In this document: positions 17,085 to 25,994 of the stretch, one piece after another
Numbering within the stretch: the stretch's first letter is position 1
How the letters are laid out: each line of letters opens with the position of its first letter
Assembly (NCBI GenBank): GCA_937864365.1
Contig: CALMJT010000058.1
Span: forward strand, 1-50,871
DNA: 50,871 bases
Reading direction: 5' to 3'
Origin: an uncultured Alteromonadales bacterium
GTDB lineage: Bacteria > Pseudomonadota > Gammaproteobacteria > Pseudomonadales > Cellvibrionaceae
Position numbers and translations under genes: made by a program
The notes under the pieces: generated by a model
What the model was told of the DNA's origin: nothing
Seen by the model: the letters and a program-made list of their open reading frames with translations, nothing else
Databases searched by the model: none

Positions 17085-18407
17085 TTATTCGCTATCGTTT
17101 AACGATGACGGGCGGTGTTCTTTAACAACGCGATCCAGACGGAAGCTACAGGTAAACGTGCTGCCGTGGTTGATTCGACTGGTAATTTCAAGAAGGGCTT
17201 GGTGACGTGATAATACGTGCTTAACAATGGCCAGCCCTAAGCCGGTGCCGCCGGTGTCTAGGCTGCGGCTGGCGTCAACGCGATAAAAGCGTTCGGTAAG
17301 TCTGGGAATGTGGCGCGCTTCAATACCTATGCCGTGGTCTTCAATGGCGATATGACCGCCGCCTTCGTCAACGTAAGCGTGCAGAATGATTTGGCTTTTG
17401 GCCGGTGAATAACGCACGGCGTTGTAGACTAGGTTCGAAATACAACTGCGTAGCTCTTCGATAACGCCAATCAACAAAAAGTCTTCGTCGGCGTCGATTT
17501 CAAACTGATGAGCCTTGTCGCCACTGAGGTCTTGGGCGTCGTGGACGATGCTTTGCAGCAAATCGGCGACGTTAATTTTTGTCTCTCGCAGGCTGCTGTC
17601 GTCGGTTTCAAGGCGTGTCAAAGTCAGCAGATCTTCAATGATCAAGGTCATGCGTTTCGATTGCTGTTCCATTTGGCTGATGGCTTTTTGCCAAACACCG
17701 GGCAGCGAATCGGCATTATCGGCCATAGTTTCTAAGTAACCCCGCACCACCGTCAGCGGTGTACGCAGTTCGTGAGAAACGTTACCGATAAAGTCTTTGC
17801 GCATTTGTTCAAGCTTTTGCAGCCGTGAAATATCGCGCACCACCATCAGGTAGTCACCTTGGCCGTAGCGGTTGATTTGAAAACTTAAGAATTGATCGCT
17901 ATCGGTGGCCGACGGCATGGTTAGCGGTTCTGAGTAATCTTCGGCTTCAAGGTAGCGCACAAAGCGCGGCGAGCGCAGGTAGTTAACGATGGGTTTGCCG
18001 TGATCGCCCGGTTGTAGACCAATCAGTCGCCGGGCACTTTGGTTCCACCATTGAATAGACGCTTGGTCGTCTAAAATAATCACCGCGTCCTTGAGTGCGG
18101 CGGTAGTTTCTTGCACCCGAAGAATCAGTGATTGTAAGCGGTGCTTTTCTTTGTTGTGCCTTTCGCGATTGTTGGAGACCTGGTAATAAACCTCCTCCCA
18201 AAAGCCGGTGGCGTTTGGTACTTGGCCGATACTGCGAGTGGTTAGCCAACGCTCAAGCTTGCGCATGTTGTACAGCGTCCAAGCGCCGTACAACACATTG
18301 GCCAGCAATAAGGTATACAGTGGATAACCAATGACGAGACCAAGTACAGCCGCAACGGCGATAGCGACTAAAAATTGCCGAAATTCAGATACAAAGCCAC
18401 GATGCAC
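17085..18407 (-). CDS. phoR: Phosphate-regulon sensor histidine kinase PhoR
   Basis: 440 aa. Two N-terminal hydrophobic segments (about residues 11-45) anchor it in the inner membrane. A PAS domain follows (about 100-195), then HisKA with the phospho-acceptor in NVSHELRTPLT (His212). The HATPase domain has NLVYNAVRYSP (N box), GIGI (G1) and GGTGLGLAIVKH (G2). This is the classic PhoR layout without a periplasmic sensor domain. It lies 56 bp downstream of phoB on the same strand. In the family, PhoR phosphorylates PhoB when phosphate is scarce, through contacts with the Pst/PhoU complex, whose genes are not in this window. Confidence 0.95.
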   Translation of the reverse strand: MHRGFVSEFRQFLVAIAVAAVLGLVIGYPLYTLLLANVLYGAWTLYNMRKLERWLTTRSIGQVPNATGFWEEVYYQVSNNRERHNKEKHRLQSLILRVQETTAALKDAVIILDDQASIQWWNQSARRLIGLQPGDHGKPIVNYLRSPRFVRYLEAEDYSEPLTMPSATDSDQFLSFQINRYGQGDYLMVVRDISRLQKLEQMRKDFIGNVSHELRTPLTVVRGYLETMADNADSLPGVWQKAISQMEQQSKRMTLIIEDLLTLTRLETDDSSLRETKINVADLLQSIVHDAQDLSGDKAHQFEIDADEDFLLIGVIEELRSCISNLVYNAVRYSPAKSQIILHAYVDEGGGHIAIEDHGIGIEARHIPRLTERFYRVDASRSLDTGGTGLGLAIVKHVLSRHQALLEITSRINHGSTFTCSFRLDRVVKEHRPSSLNDSE

Positions 18408-18463
18408 GAGTGATCTCGAGTGATAGGTTTACGACATTAAAGCTCAAGTATAAGCGATTTATC

Positions 18464-19168
18464 TTAAGCTTTTTCGGTGACTTTGATGGAAAAACGGTAA
18501 CCGGTGCCACGCACGGTTTGAATAAAGCGGTCGTGGTCGTCTTGAGTTAAGGCTTTACGCAGGCGGCGAATGTGAACGTCAACGGTGCGCTCTTCCACAT
18601 AGACGTTGCCGCCCCAAACGTGGTCAAGCAGTTGACCGCGAGTGTACACACGCTCTTGGTGGGTTAAGAAGAACTCCAGCAAGCGGTACTCGGTTGGACC
18701 CATATCGATGGGTTTCTCGTTGATGGTAACGCGGTGGCTTACCGGGTCGAGTACTAGACCTTCGACCGAAATTGGGCCACTGGTAGAGGCAGAGTCGGTG
18801 CGACGTAAAACTGCTTTTAAGCGAGCGACCAGCTCTCTGGGTGAGAAGGGCTTGGTGATGTAGTCATCAGCGCCGACTTCTAAACCTTGTACCTTGTTGT
18901 CTTCCTCGCCTTTAGCGGTAAGCATGATGATTGGAATTTGCGAAGTAACCTCATCGCGCTTGAGGCGACGAGCTAATTCGATACCGCTGGTGCCAGGTAA
19001 CATCCAATCGAGCAGAATCAAATCTGGCTTTTCATCCACAATCAGGGTGTGTGCCGTTTGCGCATCCATGGCTTCAAGGCATTTATAATCCGCCATTTCA
19101 AGTGCTACACGCAGCATATCTCGAATGGAGGATTCATCGTCTACGATCAAAATTGTTTTATCGGCCAT
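18464..19168 (-). CDS. phoB: Phosphate-regulon response regulator PhoB
   Basis: 234 aa OmpR-family regulator. The receiver domain has LIVDDESS, the phospho-acceptor Asp54 in LLDWMLPG, and [13 protein letters not shown]. The C-terminal winged helix includes [21 protein letters not shown] and ends [14 protein letters not shown] ... GTGYRFS. It precedes phoR on the same strand, the normal phoBR order. A Pho-box-like direct repeat lies 97 bp upstream (19265-19282), though in the unusual orientation. Confidence 0.96.
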   Translation of the reverse strand: MADKTILIVDDESSIRDMLRVALEMADYKCLEAMDAQTAHTLIVDEKPDLILLDWMLPGTSGIELARRLKRDEVTSQIPIIMLTAKGEEDNKVQGLEVGADDYITKPFSPRELVARLKAVLRRTDSASTSGPISVEGLVLDPVSHRVTINEKPIDMGPTEYRLLEFFLTHQERVYTRGQLLDHVWGGNVYVEERTVDVHIRRLRKALTQDDHDRFIQTVRGTGYRFSIKVTEKA

Positions 19169-19264
19169 GGTTGCACACCGGAATTGTGAATTTAAGGAGG
19201 CGTTTTAAGCTGGGTGCATTTAATAAAGGTTTTGTTTCGCTTTTATGACAATCATAGCAATTGG

Positions 19265-19282
19265 TTGTGATAAATCTGTAAT
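19265..19282 (+). promoter_or_regulatory. Pho-box-like direct repeat upstream of phoB
   Basis: TTGTGAT-AAAT-CTGTAAT fits the two 7-bp half-sites with a 4-bp AT spacer recognised by PhoB (consensus CTGTCAT-AAAT-CTGTCAT type). It reads on the plus strand, away from phoB, whereas boxes normally read towards the gene, so activity on phoB is uncertain. Confidence 0.35.
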
Positions 19283-19401
19283 TTGTGTGAAACACACAGG
19301 TATATTGGCGAAAACTGTCTAATGAGTTAGTAATTGCCGCAGAATTCATAAGGTTTAGGGCATAAAAATCGTAATGTTTAGATGCCTAAATTTTTAAATG
19401 C

Positions 19402-20283
19402 TTAAAGCAAATAATCAGCCGCGATCGCCACGAATAAAACCACGCCCACCCACTGATTATTCTTAAACGCCTTGAAACATTGCTCCCGCTCGCGATTGCG
19501 AATCAAATATTGCTGATACACAAACAAACCCGCGCAAACGGCCACGCCAATGGAGTAAATCCAGCCCAATTTGGCGTTATCACCGATCAGTAGCATGCCG
19601 AATAGCGTTAGCACTTGTAGACACCCAGTAATAACCTTGTCCATATCGCCAAACAATACCGCGGTGGATTTCACGCCAATTTTTAAGTCGTCATCGCGAT
19701 CGACCATGGCGTAGAAGGTATCGTAGGCAATCACCCAGAGCAGATTGGTAAAGTAAATGACCCAAGCGGTTTTTGGCAACGTGTTGGTTTCGGCCGTAAA
19801 TACCATGGGAATTCCCCAAGAGAATGCTGCACCTAATACGACCTGTGGCATATGCGTGTAGCGCTTGGCAAATGGATAAGCACTGGCGAGCAGTAATGCG
19901 GCAAATGACAGCGCAATGGTTTGCCAATTGGTCAGAATCACTAACGCAAAGGCTAAAGCACACAAAGCAATAAACAGAAACAGTGCATTGCCTTCCGATA
20001 GTCTTCCAGCCGCCAGCGGACGTTGGTTGGTACGCTTAACCTTGCCATCAAAGTTGCGGTCGGCGTAATCGTTGATAACGCATCCGGCGGAGCGCATCAC
20101 AAAGACGCCGAGGGTAAAAATAATTAGGGTGCTGACGCTGGGCTCGCCTTCTGAAGCAATCCAAAGCGCCCAATAAACCGGCCAGAGCAACAATAAACTG
20201 CCCACCGGTTTATCCATTCGCATCAATTTTAGGTAGTCGTTCCAGTCGCCGGATTTTGGGGTTACGTATTTCTCAAGATTCAT
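19402..20283 (-). CDS. ubiA: 4-hydroxybenzoate octaprenyltransferase UbiA
   Basis: 293-aa polytopic membrane prenyltransferase of ubiquinone synthesis. It joins a polyprenyl chain to 4-hydroxybenzoate. The two Mg2+-diphosphate aspartate motifs are present: NDYADRNFD (about residues 71-79), followed by GKVKRTNQRPLAAGR, and YDTFYAMVDRDDDLKIG (about 190-206). About nine membrane segments. The chorismate lyase gene ubiC, often paired with ubiA in relatives, is not adjacent. It is upstream of phoB on the same strand but separated by 233 bp containing the Pho-box-like site. Confidence 0.95.
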   Translation of the reverse strand: MNLEKYVTPKSGDWNDYLKLMRMDKPVGSLLLLWPVYWALWIASEGEPSVSTLIIFTLGVFVMRSAGCVINDYADRNFDGKVKRTNQRPLAAGRLSEGNALFLFIALCALAFALVILTNWQTIALSFAALLLASAYPFAKRYTHMPQVVLGAAFSWGIPMVFTAETNTLPKTAWVIYFTNLLWVIAYDTFYAMVDRDDDLKIGVKSTAVLFGDMDKVITGCLQVLTLFGMLLIGDNAKLGWIYSIGVAVCAGLFVYQQYLIRNREREQCFKAFKNNQWVGVVLFVAIAADYLL

Positions 20284-20542
20284 TAATGGCTCGACAAACT
20301 TCTTTGGCTATAACTCAAATCGTTAAGATTTGGCTTAAAAACAGGTGGTAAATCAATTTGGCTGCGATCTTACGGCCTTAGCGGCTTGATAAAGCCATAA
20401 TTTCGACTAAAAAGAAAGCCAGAGGTGTTTAAAGTGCGCGACAAAGCGAGTTATTTAGTTAGGGATTTCTTAACTTGTTTTGAGCGTTGCTGTGGTTTTG
20501 AAGAAAGATTTAACAATTACAACAACAGAGAAATCATTCGCC

Positions 20543-20827
20543 ATGCATAAAACTGAATTGGTCAACGCCGTCGCCGAAAGTGCCAACATCACCAAAGAAA
20601 AGGCACATGACATCATTTCCACCATTCTCGATGAAATCACCAACGCATTAAGTCGCAACGAGTCGGTTAATATTTTGGGTTTTGGATCGTTTAATCCCAA
20701 AACACGAGCCGCTCGCACTGGGCGCAGTCCTGCGACCGGTGAGCCAATCGAAATCGCCGCCAGTAACAGCGTGTCTTTTAAGCCCGGAAAACAATTGAAA
20801 GATCTAGTCAATCAAGCATCTTCATAG
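20543..20827 (+). CDS. HU family DNA-binding protein
   Basis: 94 aa from the ATG at 20543 (MHKTELVNAVAESANITK). An upstream start would add 21 residues with no family match. The whole histone-like HU fold is present: N-terminal helices, ILGFGSFNPKTRAARTGRSP, which leads into the DNA-binding arm, GEPIEIAASNSVSFKPGK and the final helix. HU dimers bend and compact DNA. It is monocistronic, with a strong terminator 39 bp after the stop. I leave it unnamed because hupA and hupB cannot be separated here. Confidence 0.92.
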   Translation: MHKTELVNAVAESANITKEKAHDIISTILDEITNALSRNESVNILGFGSFNPKTRAARTGRSPATGEPIEIAASNSVSFKPGKQLKDLVNQASS

Positions 20828-20865
20828 CCGTTCGCAAGTTTTCTTTGCAAAGATCGACGCCATAA

Positions 20866-20889
20866 AAAAGCCCTCAGATGAGGGCTTTT
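20866..20889. terminator. Bidirectional terminator between the HU and YbaK-HDOD genes
   Basis: AAAAGCCCTC and GAGGGCTTTT form a 10-bp stem around AGAT, with A and T runs on either side, so it can serve both convergent genes. Confidence 0.9.
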
Positions 20890-20908
20890 GGTTATTCGCA
20901 AACTGCGA

Positions 20909-22315
20909 TTAATGGCTGAGTTCGTTGGCGATGGTTTCTAGCTCTAGGGCGGATTCAATAATGTTATCGAGGGTTTCGTCTAAATCGGTTTGAGTCAAAT
21001 GCACGCGGGCGAGCATTTCTGGCGACAGTGGCTGTTTGGGGCCGTCCGCTAAGCCTCTTAAGCACAAGATGCGATGGGAAATGTACAAAAGATTGGCGTA
21101 GATGGCGTGTTCGCCGTCGTAATCGGGATTGTCTTGGTGGCGCAACGCGGTTACAACCTCCTGCGGCATATTCCACAAATCCATCAACCAAGAGCTTAAT
21201 TGCTGGCGACTGACGCCAATTTGCTGCTTTTCTACCACCGAGTCATCTACGTGCGGATTAGCATCCCACGATTTGCATAGGCGGTCGAAATACGGTGGAA
21301 AGACGTCGGCAATAATCAAATAACCGAAGTTATGAAGTAAGCCGGAAAGATACGCTAGACCAAAACCGGGGCGATGTGGTCGGTCAATGGCCGTAACCAA
21401 GCCTTCCATGGTGGCGGCCATATAAACCGCGGTGCGCCAGTAGGTTTGTGAGCCGTGTGGGCCTCTGGGAGGAATATCAAGAGTTCGACTCAGAGCAATT
21501 CCCAGAGCGAGATTGAGCACCATGTCGAAGCCTAAAACGCGCACTATAGCATCGTGAATTGAGCGAATTTTTCCGGGAGCCGAGTAATAAGGCGATGATG
21601 CCCAGCTAACGACTTGCGCGGCGAGGCTGGGGTCGGTTTCAACAATAGACGACAGGTCGCTGATGTCTGCATCCGGGTCTACCCTTAATTTGATGATGCG
21701 CTGGGCAGTTTCTGGTAGCGGCGGCATCTCAAGGGTGTCTTCAAGGCGCTGTTTGATGCGAAGCGCGGTGAATTTAGAGACTGATTGCTTAATGTCGGCC
21801 ACGTCGTTATCGGTGGACATCAAGCCCTGCTCAATTTGAGCAATAGGAATGGCGATGTCTAAGCTCGAAGCCTTGTGGGCCATCAACTGATCGAGAGCTT
21901 CGTTATCGATCTCAAGCAAATGTGGCGACTTACCGGCGTCCAACAAGATAGGTTCTTGAGCTTTGGTAAGGCGCTCATCAATGACCGTTTCTAAACCACT
22001 GATGTTTGGGATCGCTGGAATGCCATCGAGATTCTTCGAGCTGATGTAGTTTTCAACTTCTTTAGCGTCAACTGCGTGCAAATTGCGGCTGGTCAATTGG
22101 CAAAGACGCTGTAGATCTAGTAGGCAGTTCGCTGGCACCACCACCAACAACTTACCGCGCTCATCTTCCAATAAAATAGAGCGCGCTGCGTTACTGTCTC
22201 GCAGATGGTGGTCGCGGTAATGGTTGGCTGTTGCTGTATCGTTGCTGTATGTGGTCATGGTGTAATTTATCTGCTTGGTGTCCAAGAGTTTTTTAACATT
22301 ACTTGGGAATTGCAC
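20909..22315 (-). CDS. YbaK-like plus HDOD domain signalling protein
   Basis: 468 aa. The N-terminal part (about 1-155) resembles the YbaK/ProX aminoacyl-tRNA deacylase fold: VKKLLDTKQINYTMTTY, then ARSILLEDERGKLLVVVPA, and a later 'PILLDAGKSPHLLEID'. The C-terminal part (about 190-440) is an HDOD domain, with PPLPETAQRIIKLRVDPDAD, AAQVVSWASSPYYSAPGKI and LLHNFGYLI. HDOD domains lack full HD catalytic motifs and act in signalling hubs. The fusion of the two occurs in Pseudomonas-type bacteria. Whether the editing half is active cannot be told. It is convergent with the HU gene. Confidence 0.85.
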   Translation of the reverse strand: MQFPSNVKKLLDTKQINYTMTTYSNDTATANHYRDHHLRDSNAARSILLEDERGKLLVVVPANCLLDLQRLCQLTSRNLHAVDAKEVENYISSKNLDGIPAIPNISGLETVIDERLTKAQEPILLDAGKSPHLLEIDNEALDQLMAHKASSLDIAIPIAQIEQGLMSTDNDVADIKQSVSKFTALRIKQRLEDTLEMPPLPETAQRIIKLRVDPDADISDLSSIVETDPSLAAQVVSWASSPYYSAPGKIRSIHDAIVRVLGFDMVLNLALGIALSRTLDIPPRGPHGSQTYWRTAVYMAATMEGLVTAIDRPHRPGFGLAYLSGLLHNFGYLIIADVFPPYFDRLCKSWDANPHVDDSVVEKQQIGVSRQQLSSWLMDLWNMPQEVVTALRHQDNPDYDGEHAIYANLLYISHRILCLRGLADGPKQPLSPEMLARVHLTQTDLDETLDNIIESALELETIANELSH

Positions 22316-22544
22316 CTCAGTTCCTCGGCTTTATTCTTATAGTTTGAATGTTTACCTATCGATCACGGCTTCAGCTGCCTGCGCAATCTGATTGAGATCA
22401 GCGGTGTCCTGCAAATCTAAGTGTAGTTCACTGCTCAGAGATGGCCTTTGAATTTGATGGATTTCTGCCAAATGCTTGTAAAATTGCGTGTGGGTAAAAC
22501 TTGGTTTACCCAAGTCTTTGCAGTGCTGCAGCGGCGCTTTGCTA

Positions 22545-22612
22545 ATTTCAATAACGGCAAGTGATAGAAATTGTGAAGAAATTGGTAATCGAATTTTCGA
22601 TTTTGAAGTTCG
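22545..22612 (-). repeat. Internal fragment of the MITE-like element, reverse orientation
   Basis: TAATTTCAATAACGGCAAG, GATAGAAATTGTGAAGAAAT and TGGTAATCGAATTTTCGATT match the inverted inner part of the intact element (AAGTGATTGAAATTGTGAAG ...). Both ends are missing. It lies in the 334-bp gap 22316-22649 between recG and the HDOD gene. An open frame across this gap (22352-22741) overlaps recG and shows no family features, so I do not call it. Confidence 0.65.
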
Positions 22613-22649
22613 AGTAAGTCGAAAATGGCTGACGTAAACGGTGACTTCG

Positions 22650-24746
22650 CTAGACGTCGGCAAACTGCTGACGATGACCCAGCCAACGCTCGATAATGGC
22701 GTGGGCCGCGCGAGGATTTTCTTTTTGCAGGGTTTCGCCAATTTCTACTGCTTTGGCGAGCAAGTCTTGGTGGGTATCGAGATTGGCGACGCGAAATTGC
22801 ACATCACCGGTTTGACGTGTTCCTAACACCTCGCCGGGGCCACGAATTCTTAGGTCTTCTTCGGCGATCACAAAGCCGTCGTTGGTGCTGCGCATAATGT
22901 CTAAACGTTTGCGTGCAACCTTGGATAAAGGCTTCTGATACAGCAATACGCAGGAGCTTTCGGCCTCGCCACGCCCAACTCGACCGCGCAATTGATGCAG
23001 CTGGGCCAAGCCTAAGCGTTCGGGATTTTCAATCACCATCAGGCTAGCATTTGGCACATCCACGCCAACTTCAATGACCGTTGTCGCCACCAGTAAATCG
23101 AGTTGATGCTGCTTGAACGCCTGCATCTGCTCGTCTTTTTCGGCACTGCTTAGGCGGCCGTGAACCAGGCCAATTTTTAGATGGCTAAGCGCTTCGCAGA
23201 GCATCTCCCATGTTGCTTGCGCGGCCTGGGCTTGTAGGGTTTCTGAGTCTTCAATCAGTGTGCACACCCAATAGGCCTGACGACCGCTTTCGCAGGCCTG
23301 GCCGATTCGCTCAATGACGCTGTCGCGACGATTCTGAGCAATGACGGCGGTGGTAACAGGTTTTCGGCCCGGCGGTAATTCGTCAATGCTGGAAATATCA
23401 ATATTCGCGTAAAAACTCATCGCCAAGGTTCTTGGAATGGGGGTGGCGGTGAGCGACAGTTGGTGTGCCGAGGTTTTACTTTTCTGTTGTAATGCCAAGC
23501 GTTGATGAACGCCAAAACGGTGTTGCTCATCGATGATGGTCAAGGCAAGATCGTGAAATTCCACACCTTCTTGAAACAATGCCTGAGTGCCAACCACCAC
23601 CAAAGCTTCGCCGGATGAGATCGCCTCGTTTTGCAGTCGCCTTTCTTTAACACCTTGGCGGCCGACTAACCAGGCACAACGAATACCCAAGCCTTCTTCA
23701 AACCACCGCGTAAAGTTGCGAAAGTGCTGTTCGGCAAGAATTTCTGTCGGCGCCATCAGTGCGGTCTGCTTGCCTTGAGCCGCGGCCTGAATCGCGGCCA
23801 TGGCCGCCACCAAGGTTTTACCACTACCAACATCACCTTGCACTAATCGTCGCATGGGTGTGTGTGTGGCGAGATCGGTACAGATTTCGTCGATCACGCG
23901 CGCTTGGGCGTTGGTGAGGGTAAAGCCCACAAAATCGAGCAATTTTCGCTCTAGCTGTTTTGCGCGTGGCAGCGCGTAGGCGTCGTGAGTGTTCCCACGG
24001 AGCTTTTGTTCGCGCAGGCTTAGGTGGTGCGCCAGTAATTCTTCCAGCGCTAGACGTTTTTGTAATGGGTGCAGACCCAGGCTCAGTTCGTAAAGGTTGG
24101 CGTCTACGGGCGGTCGATGCAGATACAGGAGCGCTTGAGAGAGTGTTTGTAGCTGGTGCGTTGCTAAAAACTTTGAATCGATCAGTTCGTTGACTTGACC
24201 AGATTTTAGTCGTGATACCAGTTGATCGGTGAGTTGTAACCAACGCTTTTGTGTTAAGCCATCGGTACTTGGGTAAATTGGCGTAAGCCGATCGGGAAGC
24301 TCGTAATGTTGTTCATGCTCGGGTACTAGAACCTCAACTTCCGGATGGAAAAACTCTACACCGGTGGCGCCTCGTTTTACTTCGCCACAAACACGAACTT
24401 GAGTATCGGTTGCCAGCCGCTCCTTCTGAGCGGCTGTAAAATGAAAAAATCGCAAACAAACGCTGCCGGTATCGTCTCGCACCTTGCACACAAGACTACG
24501 TTTTTTACCATAGGCAACATGGGCCGAAACCACTACGCCTTCAATTTGTGCGTAGGTACTCGGCCTGAGCTCGGCAACATCGGTAATTTGGGTTTGGTCG
24601 ATATAACGGATGGGCAGATGAAATAATAAATCTCTAAAGCAAGTAATGCCCAACTTCGCGAGCTTTTCCTCCATTTGTGGCCCGACGCCTTTCAAGTGGG
24701 TAATAGGCGTCAGTTCGAAGGTGCTTTCTAGAGGTGAAGCCTGCAT
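22650..24746 (-). CDS. recG: ATP-dependent DNA helicase RecG
   Basis: 698 aa. The N-terminal wedge/OB domain has LKGVGPQMEEKLAKLGI and 'IRYIDQTQ'. The superfamily 2 helicase core has Walker A GDVGSGKT at residues 304-311, the DEQH box in IIDEQHRFGVHQR, LTATPIPRTLAM, then the C-terminal helicase block ATTVIEVGVDVPNAS and QLRGRVGRGEA. The TRG motif and C-terminal region are complete. RecG reverses stalled replication forks and processes Holliday junctions. It follows oxyR on the same strand, as in Pseudomonas, with a terminator between the two genes. Confidence 0.97.
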   Translation of the reverse strand: MQASPLESTFELTPITHLKGVGPQMEEKLAKLGITCFRDLLFHLPIRYIDQTQITDVAELRPSTYAQIEGVVVSAHVAYGKKRSLVCKVRDDTGSVCLRFFHFTAAQKERLATDTQVRVCGEVKRGATGVEFFHPEVEVLVPEHEQHYELPDRLTPIYPSTDGLTQKRWLQLTDQLVSRLKSGQVNELIDSKFLATHQLQTLSQALLYLHRPPVDANLYELSLGLHPLQKRLALEELLAHHLSLREQKLRGNTHDAYALPRAKQLERKLLDFVGFTLTNAQARVIDEICTDLATHTPMRRLVQGDVGSGKTLVAAMAAIQAAAQGKQTALMAPTEILAEQHFRNFTRWFEEGLGIRCAWLVGRQGVKERRLQNEAISSGEALVVVGTQALFQEGVEFHDLALTIIDEQHRFGVHQRLALQQKSKTSAHQLSLTATPIPRTLAMSFYANIDISSIDELPPGRKPVTTAVIAQNRRDSVIERIGQACESGRQAYWVCTLIEDSETLQAQAAQATWEMLCEALSHLKIGLVHGRLSSAEKDEQMQAFKQHQLDLLVATTVIEVGVDVPNASLMVIENPERLGLAQLHQLRGRVGRGEAESSCVLLYQKPLSKVARKRLDIMRSTNDGFVIAEEDLRIRGPGEVLGTRQTGDVQFRVANLDTHQDLLAKAVEIGETLQKENPRAAHAIIERWLGHRQQFADV

Positions 24747-24880
24747 GAGCGAAACTTAGTCTCTGTGCGACTTGGCGAAGTAAAGCATGAAAAGTACTGT
24801 GTTTTTATCCATGAAAATGGATTAAAAACTAATTGTGAGAAAAGGTCAAAAGAGAAATGTCGCTGGCAAAAATTCGAACA

Positions 24881-24909
24881 TAAAAAAGCCCCTTTTGCAG
24901 GGGCTAAAA
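24881..24909 (-). terminator. Rho-independent terminator of oxyR
   Basis: The AGCCCC and GGGGCT stem with loop TTTTGCA has A runs on both sides. Read on the minus strand it ends in a T run directly after the oxyR stop codon, so it probably separates oxyR from recG. Confidence 0.88.
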
Positions 24910-24911
24910 AC

Positions 24912-25838
24912 TTAAACTGTGCGATCGAGCTGGCATTGGTTAATGGCTTGACGCAGCACATCGACGGCTTTATGGCGAGGGAAGCTCGCGCGCCACGCCA
25001 GTGCTACGGTTCGCGTTGGCGCTTGTCCGGCAAAAGATCTCACCACGAGGCGGTCGTTGTTATAAAACGGACTGGTTGCGGCGGACGCTGGTAAAATGGT
25101 AATGCCAAGACCCGACGCAACCATGTGACGCAAAGTCTCTAACGAACTGCCTTCGGCTGCGGTGCGAATTTTAGACGTGTTAGTTTCATTATCCGCCGAA
25201 GGACGAATATTGGGACATGCCTCAAAGACTTGATCTCTGAAACAGTGACCTTCACCGAGTAGTAAAATATTGTGGCCGTCGAGATCTTGAGTCTCAATGG
25301 TTTGTTTATCTTCGAGCGGATGGCCTTTATGAACTAATACGACGAAGGGCTCATCGTACAAAGGTTGGGTTACCACATCGGCTTCGGTAAAAGGTAGAGC
25401 TACAATAATGACATCCAGCTCGCCGTTTCGCAGTCTATGGCGTAAGGTCGCCGTAAAACCTTCTTCTACATACAACGGCATTTCGGGAGCGCGACGAATT
25501 AATTCTGGAATAAAGTGTGGCAACAGGTAAGGACCAATGGTGAAAATCGCGCCAACCTGTAACGGACTTTTGAGTTGGTCTTTACCAGCGGTAGCCATAT
25601 CTTTAATGGCAGAAGTTTGTTCCAACACCAACTGCGCTTGGCTAACAATGGTTTCGCCTAATGGCGTTGGCTTTACGCGTGTTTTGGAACGCTCAAATAA
25701 GGCAACACCCAACTCTTCTTCTAGTTTTTTTACGGCGATACTTAAAGTCGGCTGGGATACAAAGCATTTTTCCGCTGCTCGGCCAAAATGTTGCTCCTGC
25801 GCCAGTGTTACTATGTAACGTAATTCCGTGAGGGTCAT
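24912..25838 (-). CDS. oxyR: Hydrogen-peroxide sensing LysR regulator OxyR
   Basis: 308 aa LysR-type regulator. The N-terminal winged helix has LRYIVTLAQEQHFGRAAEKC and SQPTLSIAVKKLEEELG. The two redox cysteines fall exactly at Cys199 and Cys208 (GHCFRDQVFEAC), the numbering of E. coli OxyR, so disulfide sensing should work. It activates catalase and other peroxide defence genes; yaaA at 4.2 kb is a typical target. The divergent SDR gene begins 156 bp away, leaving an AT-rich shared promoter region. Confidence 0.95.
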   Translation of the reverse strand: MTLTELRYIVTLAQEQHFGRAAEKCFVSQPTLSIAVKKLEEELGVALFERSKTRVKPTPLGETIVSQAQLVLEQTSAIKDMATAGKDQLKSPLQVGAIFTIGPYLLPHFIPELIRRAPEMPLYVEEGFTATLRHRLRNGELDVIIVALPFTEADVVTQPLYDEPFVVLVHKGHPLEDKQTIETQDLDGHNILLLGEGHCFRDQVFEACPNIRPSADNETNTSKIRTAAEGSSLETLRHMVASGLGITILPASAATSPFYNNDRLVVRSFAGQAPTRTVALAWRASFPRHKAVDVLRQAINQCQLDRTV

Positions 25839-25994
25839 TGTTAAAGGCTCTTCGACTTGCTGAATTGATGAATATTATCTATTTAAAACTAGATTACCCC
25901 GTATTTTCAATTTTGGCTATCGATTCGGCGGGTTTAATTTATTTTATTAAGATATTGGTTAAATAAATATTTTTTATTAACTTTCTGTAAATAT

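Noticed and set aside
22352-22741. 129-codon minus-strand open frame between recG and the HDOD gene
   Set aside because: It overlaps the 3' end of recG on the same strand, contains an element fragment, and has no family features or good ribosome-binding site.
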